Source: Clostridiales bacterium (GTDB lineage: Bacteria > Bacillota > Clostridia > Christensenellales > QALW01). Taken from it: 12,686 nt of DNA. The first letter of the stretch is position 1. Each line of letters opens with the position of its first letter. This document shows, in pieces, positions 1 through 5,789 of the stretch. The DNA lies in NCBI GenBank assembly GCA_018376855.1, contig JAHAAN010000051.1:1-12686 (forward strand), in the 5' to 3' direction. A program made the position numbers and the translations under genes. The notes beneath the pieces were generated by a model, which saw only the letters and a program-made list of their open reading frames with translations, did not search any database and was not told the origin of the DNA.

Positions 1-63
1 GCAACTTTTTTTCGCTGCTTCCGCTCTTCTTTCGTCTCCCTGCCGCACTTCCTCGGCTCAACT
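1..63 (-). other. Purine-rich 5' leader or start of an unidentified leftward gene (cut by edge)
   Basis: Downstream of the promoter at 70-97, the minus strand is strongly purine-rich (many GA, GAA and GGA runs) up to the window edge. I cannot assign it to a known RNA family. mnmA is often followed by alaS in Clostridia, and alaS commonly carries a T-box leader, so a T-box 5' end is one possibility, but no diagnostic T-box element is visible in this short piece. Alternatively, one minus-strand frame stays open from inside the end of mnmA to the edge, with ATG codons at 86 and 80. It would read as a Lys/Arg/Glu-rich peptide but lacks a convincing ribosome site. Leader RNA is my preferred reading, at low confidence. 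Confidence 0.25.
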
Positions 64-69
64 CGTCCT

Positions 70-97
70 ATTATATCCATTTTCATAATTTCGTCAA
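70..97 (-). promoter_or_regulatory. Leftward sigma-A promoter, -35 TTGACG / -10 TATAAT
   Basis: On the minus strand TTGACG (92-97) is followed after 16 bases by TATAAT (70-75). It lies just downstream of the mnmA stop and would start a transcript near position 63 that leaves the window to the left. The -35 hexamer lies inside one arm of a perfect inverted repeat (87-96 and 107-116), so it may be regulated. Confidence 0.55.
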
Positions 98-116
98 GCA
101 GTTTTTTGACGAAATT
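87..116. repeat. Perfect 10-bp inverted repeat overlapping a -35 box
   Basis: AATTTCGTCA at 87-96 is the exact reverse complement of TGACGAAATT at 107-116, with a 10-base spacer. It could be an A/T-rich hairpin after mnmA, but no clear U-run follows it on the minus strand. It could also be an operator, because the left arm contains most of the -35 box of the leftward promoter. Arm length and spacing would suit a dimeric regulator, which is inference only. Confidence 0.4.
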
Positions 117-123
117 TGAAAAT

Positions 124-1197
124 TTATTTTCCGCACTCTTCCACAACTCCTCCACCCAGACAAACCTCACCCATATACAATACCACTGATTGTCCCGGCG
201 TAACGGCACGCTGCGGCTCTTCATGCTCCAAATAAATCCCGTTTCCGCACACAAAAACCCGCACTCCCTGATCGGGCTGACGATACCGGAATTTTGCGGT
301 ACACCGAAATTCCCGTGCAGGCGGTTCCCCTAAGATCCAATTAAATTCCCTCACGGAGGAACGGGTGCTATAGAGCTTCTCATGTTCCCCCTGTTCCACA
401 TAAAGGATATTATTTTTCACATCTTTATCTACCACAAACCAAGGTCTGCCGTCATTATCGCCGCCGATTCCCAGACCGTGCCGCTGGCCAAGCGTATAAT
501 ACATAGCGCCGCAGTGCTTTCCCATATATTTCCCGGAGAGCGTGCGCATTTCCCCCTCCTGCGCCGGAAGATATTTTTGCAGAAACTCCCGAAACCGTCT
601 TTCCCCAATAAAGCAAATCCCTGTAGAATCCTTTTTATGGCTTGTCGCCAATCCATACCGCTCGGCAAGCCTTCTGACCTCGGATTTTTGTAGATGGCCT
701 ACGGGAAAAAGCGCCTTAGAAAGCTGCTGCTGACCAAGCGCGCAGAGAAAATAGGTTTGATCCTTTCCTTGATCCGCTCCGCGCAGGAGTACAGTTTTCC
801 CGTCCCTCTCAGCAAGCTGCGCATAATGCCCAGTCGCCAGTCTCTGCGCACCGAGTCCTTCGGCAAAATGCAGAAAAGCATCAAATTTAATCTCCTTGTT
901 GCACATAATATCTGGGTTCGGCGTGCGGCCGGCGCGGTATTCCTCCAAAAAATAAGTAAAGACGCGATCCCAATACTCGTGAACAAAATTCACGCTGTAA
1001 TACGGTATCCCGATTTGATCGCATACTCGGCGAACATCGTCGTAATCCTCTCTCGCGGTGCACACACCGTCCTCATCCTGCTCGTCCCAGTTATGCATGA
1101 ACACACCGACGCAGTCCACTCCCTGCTCCTTAAGCAGGCAGGCCGCCACAGAGGAATCCACCCCGCCTGACATTCCTATAACAATTCTTTCTTCCAT
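124..1197 (-). CDS. mnmA: tRNA-specific 2-thiouridylase MnmA
   Basis: This is a cytosolic enzyme that ATP-activates U34 of tRNA-Glu, tRNA-Gln and tRNA-Lys and transfers persulfide sulfur to make the 2-thio part of mnm5s2U. It is 357 aa, normal for the family. The N-terminal PP-loop SGGVDSS (residues 10-16) binds ATP. Cys99, in the segment after GRTPNPDIM, and Cys195, in STGICFIGER, match the catalytic pair known as Cys102/Cys199 in E. coli. The GHYA motif (123-126) and DQTYFL (146-151) are also family marks, and the C-terminal third is the usual beta-barrel region. The ATG at 1197 fits the family N-terminus (EERIVIGMSGGVDSS). The gene is divergent from the SPFH gene and has its own promoter at 1222-1250. 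The local ribosome site is weak (AGAAGG/GTGAG-type purines). Identity is near certain. Confidence 0.97.
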   Translation of the reverse strand: MEERIVIGMSGGVDSSVAACLLKEQGVDCVGVFMHNWDEQDEDGVCTAREDYDDVRRVCDQIGIPYYSVNFVHEYWDRVFTYFLEEYRAGRTPNPDIMCNKEIKFDAFLHFAEGLGAQRLATGHYAQLAERDGKTVLLRGADQGKDQTYFLCALGQQQLSKALFPVGHLQKSEVRRLAERYGLATSHKKDSTGICFIGERRFREFLQKYLPAQEGEMRTLSGKYMGKHCGAMYYTLGQRHGLGIGGDNDGRPWFVVDKDVKNNILYVEQGEHEKLYSTRSSVREFNWILGEPPAREFRCTAKFRYRQPDQGVRVFVCGNGIYLEHEEPQRAVTPGQSVVLYMGEVCLGGGVVEECGK

Positions 1198-1221
1198 TTA
1201 TCTCACGCCCTTCTGTTTGAT

Positions 1222-1250
1222 ATTATACAGCAAACCGTTCACGCAATCAA
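1222..1250 (-). promoter_or_regulatory. Promoter of mnmA
   Basis: On the minus strand TTGATT (1245-1250) is followed after 17 bases by a perfect TATAAT (1222-1227). The predicted start is near 1215, giving a leader of about 18 bases before the mnmA ATG at 1197. Confidence 0.6.
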
Positions 1251-1299
1251 TCAGAACAAAAGGTTCGTAAAAATATTTAAAAAGTTCCCAAAAATGCTA

Positions 1300-1328
1300 T
1301 TGACAGTCAAGTGAGCTTGTGATATGAT
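1300..1328 (+). promoter_or_regulatory. Strong promoter of the SPFH gene
   Basis: A perfect -35 TTGACA (1300-1305), a 17-base spacer and TATGAT (1323-1328) lie 52 bases upstream of the likely start codon. It is one base off consensus, so expression is probably strong and constitutive. Confidence 0.75.
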
Positions 1329-1379
1329 ATATGCCATCAGGGAAGCAATAGCTTTCAAAGTAAGAAAGGAATGAATCAA

Positions 1380-2201
1380 ATGATGAACACCAAAAAAATC
1401 ATTGCCATCGCAGCAATCGCCGTTGCCGCAATCATCCTGTGCGCAACCAGCTTTGTGATCGTGCCGGCCGGCAGCGCAGGCGTTGTTCTGACGATGGGGA
1501 AGGTAAACCAGACCGCGCTGACAGAGGGCTTTCACCTGAAAGCGCCGTTTATTCAAACGGTAGAAATCGTCTCCAACAAGATCCAAAAGCAGGAAGTGCA
1601 GGCAGCTGCCGTTACAAAAGATCTGCAAAGCGTCAGCAGCGATATTGCCGTAAACTTCCGCGTCTCCTTCAACAGCAGCGCGGAAATCGTGCAGAACTTA
1701 GGGCGCGATTATCAAGAGATCATCCTGCTGCCCGCCGTGCAGGAAAGCATGAAAAGCGTCTCCGCACGCTATACGGCCGAGGAACTAATCACCATGCGCG
1801 CGCAGGTAGGCCAGGAGATCAAAGAAACGCTTGAGGAAAAGGTAACCGAATACGGCATCATCGTGGAGAAGTTCAATATTGTGAATTTTGCCTTCTCGCA
1901 GGAATTCGACGCCGCGATCGAGGCAAAGCAGGTGGCCGAGCAAAACCTTATCAAAACCCAAACCGAACAGCAGCAAGCTATCGTGATCGCCGAAGCGCAG
2001 GCTAAACAGAAGCTCATCGAAGCTGAGGCCGAAGCTGAAGCCATCATGAAAAAGGCACAGGCACAGGCCGACGCCAACAAGCTTTTAACGGAATCCCTGA
2101 ATGACACGATTATCCAATACGATAAAATTCAAAAGTGGGACGGCAAGCTCCCTCAGGCAGTGGGCGGAAACCCCATTCTTGATCTGACAGGCCGCGAATA
2201 A
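1380..2201 (+). CDS. SPFH/prohibitin-family membrane protein
   Basis: This is a membrane-anchored scaffold-type protein of the SPFH (stomatin, prohibitin, flotillin, HflK/C) superfamily. Such proteins form oligomeric rings that organise membrane microdomains or regulate membrane proteases; the exact partner here is unknown. One N-terminal transmembrane helix (about 20 residues, Ile/Ala/Val-rich) is followed by the SPFH core, which begins VPAGSAGVVLTMGKV and continues through GFHLKAPF. A long Ala/Glu/Gln/Lys-rich coiled coil (roughly residues 180-240) follows, with EAQAKQKLIEAEAEAEA in its middle. The frame also opens at an ATG at 1371, but the ribosome site GAAAGGA (1364-1370) touches that codon. 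The ATG at 1380 has a proper 9-base gap, giving 273 aa. No NfeD-like or HflK/C partner lies beside it, so it appears to be a monocistronic unit between its own promoter and a terminator. Confidence 0.9.
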   Translation: MMNTKKIIAIAAIAVAAIILCATSFVIVPAGSAGVVLTMGKVNQTALTEGFHLKAPFIQTVEIVSNKIQKQEVQAAAVTKDLQSVSSDIAVNFRVSFNSSAEIVQNLGRDYQEIILLPAVQESMKSVSARYTAEELITMRAQVGQEIKETLEEKVTEYGIIVEKFNIVNFAFSQEFDAAIEAKQVAEQNLIKTQTEQQQAIVIAEAQAKQKLIEAEAEAEAIMKKAQAQADANKLLTESLNDTIIQYDKIQKWDGKLPQAVGGNPILDLTGRE

Positions 2202-2215
2202 ACAAGCTCTTAAAA

Positions 2216-2250
2216 ATCACCCCCGCTGGCTATAGGCCCGCGGGGGTGAT
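2216..2250. terminator. Bidirectional intrinsic terminator
   Basis: The perfect 11-bp stem ATCACCCCCGC (2216-2226) / GCGGGGGTGAT (2240-2250) encloses a 13-base loop. On the plus strand it is followed by GCGTTTT, and on the minus strand by ATTTTTAAG. It therefore serves both the SPFH gene and the convergent membrane-protein gene. Confidence 0.85.
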
Positions 2251-2255
2251 GCGTT

Positions 2256-3116
2256 TTATCCCTCCGATCCCTGCGGCGGCATCCTGTATGAGCGCACAAT
2301 CATCCACACCGCAAGGCACACAACCGCCAAACAAACCGCGCCTCCCGTGAGCGCATTAGACAGCACGGCAAAGCGCCCGTCTTTCCCAAAGTGCGCGATC
2401 AGCGCTGTTTGCAGCGCAAAAAGCGACAGCAGCGAAGCCGATAAATTCAGAACCTTGGAGGCCGCTAAAACAGGCCTGCTGTTTTTCCTAAACCTAACCG
2501 TTTGAACGGCAGCAAGCGTTAAGCGAAAAAACGTATATGCCGCGGTTGCATAAATAATAGCTCCCGCATATTCAAAGCTTTGATTCCTGCGGATCACCAG
2601 CGCAACGATCCCGGTCATGGCCGCATTGAGCAGAAGCAGCAGATACCCGCAAAGCCGAAAGCTCTTCCACTCCGCTGCCGAATCGTTCTTCCGTTCGCCC
2701 CGCATCAGCACAAAACGAATCAGGCTTAAAACAAGATAATATACCGCCTCTGCGCCAAACAAAACCGATCGATAAAAAACGCCTGAAACCATTTTAAAAA
2801 CGGCATACAGCACATGAATGAAAAAGCCCGCATAAAGCGACAAACGTGCTCTCCACACCTTATCGTTCAAATAACGCCGGCCATAGGAATTCCTTTCCAC
2901 AGCCGCTCTTCCTGCACGCCACAGTGCAGGAATCCGAACGCACAGCACCGCAAGCGTATAAGCCGAAAGCGCATAGGAAAAATAAGCAATGGCTGTTTCT
3001 TCCGCTCCGCCGCAAAACACATAAATCAGCAACATGGCGGACAGCGCAGAAAATGCAAAAAGCGCAAAGACAGGAATCCGAAAAACCCGACGCAGCAAAC
3101 GCTTGATTTTTTTCAT
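2256..3116 (-). CDS. Polytopic membrane protein of unknown function
   Basis: I do not recognise the family. The protein is 286 aa with a strongly basic N-terminus (MKKIKRLLRRVFR) and about eight hydrophobic segments spread along its whole length. These include a Leu-rich helix near residues 155-175 and a Val/Ala/Cys-rich helix near the C-terminus. Basic clusters in the loops (RGERKND, RFRKNSR) are consistent with an integral cytoplasmic-membrane protein. No enzyme motif, transporter signature or metal-binding cluster is visible. The frame opens 15 bases upstream at 3131, but those codons contain the GGAGGA ribosome site (about 3123-3128) that serves the ATG at 3116. The gene stands alone: it has its own weak promoter upstream and shares the terminator at 2216-2250 with the convergent SPFH gene. 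Confidence 0.8.
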   Translation of the reverse strand: MKKIKRLLRRVFRIPVFALFAFSALSAMLLIYVFCGGAEETAIAYFSYALSAYTLAVLCVRIPALWRAGRAAVERNSYGRRYLNDKVWRARLSLYAGFFIHVLYAVFKMVSGVFYRSVLFGAEAVYYLVLSLIRFVLMRGERKNDSAAEWKSFRLCGYLLLLLNAAMTGIVALVIRRNQSFEYAGAIIYATAAYTFFRLTLAAVQTVRFRKNSRPVLAASKVLNLSASLLSLFALQTALIAHFGKDGRFAVLSNALTGGAVCLAVVCLAVWMIVRSYRMPPQGSEG

Positions 3117-3148
3117 TTTCTTTCCTCCCATCCCGCAGTCTATTGACG

Positions 3149-3154
3149 ATTATA
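3149..3154 (-). promoter_or_regulatory. Possible -10 box for the membrane-protein gene
   Basis: A perfect TATAAT on the minus strand lies 33 bases upstream of the ATG at 3116. No good -35 sits at 16-18 bases; a TTGAAA occurs but is about 24 bases away. The promoter may need an activator or may be weak. Confidence 0.4.
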
Positions 3155-3311
3155 ACATAAAACCGCCCCCGTATTTATTTTCAAGACGATTGTGGGACTG
3201 TCCGCCTCCGCCCTGCAACAAACGCCCAGAGCGCAAACCGCAAGCATGCTCCAAAACTTTTGCAGCCAACCTGCGGATTAGAACGGTTTCAGCAAATTTA
3301 CCCCTTGCTTT

Positions 3312-3659
3312 TCACCAGCGCAGCTCACATTTACCGGAAGCGCTCTTAAATTTCCAAAGTAAATAATATCTGTTGTTTCCGTCTAAATTGATTGCCCGAG
3401 ACGGAAACTCCTTACTGAGCTTCAACAGCGGCTGCTTTTTCTTATCCAACAAAAGCACTTCTACATCCCCTTTTGACAGTTGAGCATCCAAGACAAACTC
3501 ATACGTTTTGCTTTCATAAAATCTGCCCATATGCCTGACCCATCCGGTACAAGCCTCCAGTACAGCCCTGTCTCCGTTTTTTCCAGGCTGAAACATAAAT
3601 AGAATAGCCCGTATTCTTTTAGTTATTGCAATGCCCAAAAAGTACAGTAATCCTCTCAA
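3312..3659 (-). CDS. Small protein of unknown function with a probable TTG start
   Basis: I do not recognise this 115-aa protein. Residues 1-22 form a hydrophobic/basic stretch that could be a signal anchor. The remainder looks like a small beta-rich domain: YEFVLDAQL, GDVEVLLLD, QPLLKL, then RYYLLWKF and the end KCELRW. The start is probably TTG at 3659, because GAGGGAG (3667-3673) precedes it by 7 bases and a good promoter (TTGAAC-17-TATACT) lies about 40 bases upstream. The first in-frame ATG is codon 22 and has no comparable ribosome site. The conserved-looking alternation of hydrophobic residues plus the promoter and SD make it a real gene in my view. No terminator is evident downstream. 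Confidence 0.65.
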   Translation of the reverse strand: MRGLLYFLGIAITKRIRAILFMFQPGKNGDRAVLEACTGWVRHMGRFYESKTYEFVLDAQLSKGDVEVLLLDKKKQPLLKLSKEFPSRAINLDGNNRYYLLWKFKSASGKCELRW

Positions 3660-3666
3660 GACTATT

Positions 3667-3673
3667 CTCCCTC
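3667..3673 (-). promoter_or_regulatory. Ribosome binding site supporting a TTG start
   Basis: GAGGGAG on the minus strand lies 7 bases before the TTG at 3659. It decides the start of the small 115-aa gene in favour of the non-ATG codon. Confidence 0.55.
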
Positions 3674-3697
3674 TTGTTCAAAACTTATTTCTGTTAA

Positions 3698-3726
3698 AGT
3701 ATAGCACAAAGCCAACCGGTGTTCAA
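3698..3726 (-). promoter_or_regulatory. Promoter of the small 115-aa gene
   Basis: On the minus strand TTGAAC (3721-3726) is followed after 17 bases by TATACT (3698-3703). The predicted start near 3691 gives a leader of about 30 bases before the TTG start at 3659. Confidence 0.6.
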
Positions 3727-3834
3727 CACCTATCGCGGAGTCTTCACCTAATTTGCAGGCAGAGAAACAGACTTTCCCGGCAGTGAAACCCGTCTTGCGC
3801 CACCCGTACGCTTTTTTATCAAAAACCCATTTAT

Positions 3835-3870
3835 TTTTAAAAAAGAACAGGCGGAAGATCCGTCTGTTCT
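3835..3870 (-). terminator. Intrinsic terminator of the ABC exporter operon
   Basis: Arms at 3844-3854 and 3860-3870 form an 11-bp stem (AGAACAG..CGG / CCG..CTGTTCT) with one mismatch and a 5-base loop. On the minus strand it is followed by a T-run starting at 3843. It lies 18 bases past the stop of the second exporter gene. Confidence 0.8.
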
Positions 3871-3887
3871 CCAAAATACTTTTTAGA

Positions 3888-5789
3888 TTATTCCAATTCA
3901 AAAGCGCCGGTATAAAGCTGATAATATTTCCCCTTTTCTTCCATCAGCTTCTCATGGCTTCCGCGCTCAATGATCCGCCCATGATCCAGCACCATAATCA
4001 CATCGGAATTCTTCACGGTAGAAAGGCGGTGCGCGATCACAAACACCGTTCGTCCGTGCATCAGCGCATCCATGCCCCGCTGCACGATCGCCTCCGTGCG
4101 CGTATCGATAGAAGACGTAGCTTCATCTAAAATCATCACAGGTGGGTCGGCCACCGCGGCGCGGGCAATCGAAATCAGCTGACGCTGCCCCTGCGAAAGA
4201 TTAGCGCCGTTGCCCGAAAGCATGGTATGATAGCCCTCCGGCAGGCGTGTGATAAAATCATGCGCGCCCGCAAGCTTAGCCGCCGCAACGCACTCCTCCT
4301 CGGACGCATCCAGCTTTCCGTAGCGGATATTCTCCATCACCGTGCCGGTAAACAGGTTCGTATCCTGCAGAACGATCCCCAGCGACCGCCTCAAGTCCGC
4401 CTTTTTGATCTTGTTGATATTGATGCCGTCGTAGCGAATCTTTCCGTCCGCAATGTCGTAAAAACGGTTGATAAGATTCGTAATGGTCGTCTTGCCTGCG
4501 CCGGTCGCTCCCACAAAGGCGATCTTCTGCCCGGGCTGAGCATAGAGCGTAACATCATGCAGAACGATCTTATCCGGCACATAGCCGAAATCAACATCCA
4601 CCATGCGCACATCCCCCGCCAAACGGGTATATGTTACCGTGCCGTCGCCGTGCGGATGCTTCCACGCCCACATGCCGGTGCGCTGCGCGCATTCCGTGAG
4701 TTCTCCGTCCTTTTCTTCGGCATTAACCAGCGTTACATAGCCGGCGTCGGCTTCCGGCTCCTCATCGATCAGCGCAAACACGCGCTCAGCGCCCGCCATG
4801 CCCATCACAACTGAATTCACCTGATTGGAAACCTGACTAACATTGCCGGAAAACTGCTTAGTCATGTTTAGAAACGGCACAACGATACTGATGCCAAGCG
4901 CCATGCCCGAAATGCTTACATTGGGCGCGCTTGTCAACAGAAGCAAGCCTCCCGCAAGCGCCACAATAACATACAGCACATTTCCGATGTTATTCAGAAT
5001 CGGCATAAGCATATTAGCAAATTTATTAGCCTTTTCCGACTCACGAAACAGCTCGTCGTTCAGGCGGTCAAAATCCGCCTTGCTGGCCTCTTCGTGGCAA
5101 AACACCTTAACAACCTTCTGCCCGTTCATGATTTCTTCAACAAAGCCTTCCGTTTTTCCGATAGCCTTTTGTTGATTGATAAAATAACGCGCAGAGTTTC
5201 CGCCGATGCGTTTTGTCACCAACACCATACATCCAACCCCAAGCAAAATTACCAGAGTCAGCCACAGGCTGTAATACAACATAATGAACAGCACCGTCAG
5301 CACCGTAATACCCGAAATAATCAGCTGCGGAATACTTTGCGATATCATTTGCCGAAGCGTATCAATATCGTTAGTGTAATAGCTCATAATATCGCCGTGA
5401 TTGTGTGTATCAAAATATTTAATCGGCAAATTCTGCATTCCGTTAAACATTTTTTCACGCGCTTTTTTCAAAAAACCTTGTGTAATAACCGCCATCATCT
5501 GATTATAAGCAAAGCCCGCCGCCAAAGAGATTATGTAAAAAGCCACAAGCACGCCAACGCACGCAAATACTTGCCCTGCCGCAGAGGTCCAATCTCCGCT
5601 CGAAGCGTACTGTTCCACAACAGCAATAATCTTTTGCATGAACACAGAGGGCACAGCGCCGACAATCGCGCTGATCACAATACACACAAGCGTCAGCGGC
5701 ATCATGACGGGATAAAACTGAAACAACATTCGAATCAGCCTGCGGATTGTTCCTTTTTTTGCCCGACCGGGCTTCTTTTGATTATTCAT
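3888..5789 (-). CDS. ABC exporter half-transporter, catalytic subunit (permease-ATPase fusion)
   Basis: This is a cytoplasmic-membrane half-transporter (633 aa) that pairs with the product of the gene just upstream. An N-terminal six-helix exporter domain (about residues 15-330) precedes a nucleotide-binding domain. Walker A is GATGAGKTT with Lys433, the signature is LSQGQ (531-535), Walker B ends in Asp555 with catalytic Glu556 intact, and the H-loop is His587 (AHRLST). The signature has Gln where LSGGQ has Gly. With the partner's degenerate Walker B this is the classic asymmetric pair, with one active and one degenerate ATP site. An unusual linker containing WAWKHPH (374-380) separates the two domains. 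An in-frame extension to 5849 would overlap the upstream gene by 68 bases. The ATG at 5789 overlaps its stop by only 8 bases and suggests translational coupling. The substrate is unknown; drugs, lipids or peptides are typical. Confidence 0.93.
   Translation of the reverse strand: MNNQKKPGRAKKGTIRRLIRMLFQFYPVMMPLTLVCIVISAIVGAVPSVFMQKIIAVVEQYASSGDWTSAAGQVFACVGVLVAFYIISLAAGFAYNQMMAVITQGFLKKAREKMFNGMQNLPIKYFDTHNHGDIMSYYTNDIDTLRQMISQSIPQLIISGITVLTVLFIMLYYSLWLTLVILLGVGCMVLVTKRIGGNSARYFINQQKAIGKTEGFVEEIMNGQKVVKVFCHEEASKADFDRLNDELFRESEKANKFANMLMPILNNIGNVLYVIVALAGGLLLLTSAPNVSISGMALGISIVVPFLNMTKQFSGNVSQVSNQVNSVVMGMAGAERVFALIDEEPEADAGYVTLVNAEEKDGELTECAQRTGMWAWKHPHGDGTVTYTRLAGDVRMVDVDFGYVPDKIVLHDVTLYAQPGQKIAFVGATGAGKTTITNLINRFYDIADGKIRYDGININKIKKADLRRSLGIVLQDTNLFTGTVMENIRYGKLDASEEECVAAAKLAGAHDFITRLPEGYHTMLSGNGANLSQGQRQLISIARAAVADPPVMILDEATSSIDTRTEAIVQRGMDALMHGRTVFVIAHRLSTVKNSDVIMVLDHGRIIERGSHEKLMEEKGKYYQLYTGAFELE

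Noticed and set aside
1..69. glmS-ribozyme resemblance in the purine-rich leader
   Set aside because: A GTTGA..CGAGGA-like string is present, but the cleavage-site region and the conserved core order of glmS are absent in what is visible.
694..1170. 158-aa plus-strand frame
   Set aside because: It is the shadow of mnmA on the opposite strand, with no family features.
3154..3311. Terminator for the small 115-aa gene
   Set aside because: Only 4-5 bp stems without a U-run were found on the minus strand, so none is called.
3662..3901. 79-aa minus-strand frame between the exporter and the small gene
   Set aside because: It starts inside the 3' end of the exporter gene and runs through that operon's terminator and the promoter of the next gene. 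Its composition does not look protein-like.
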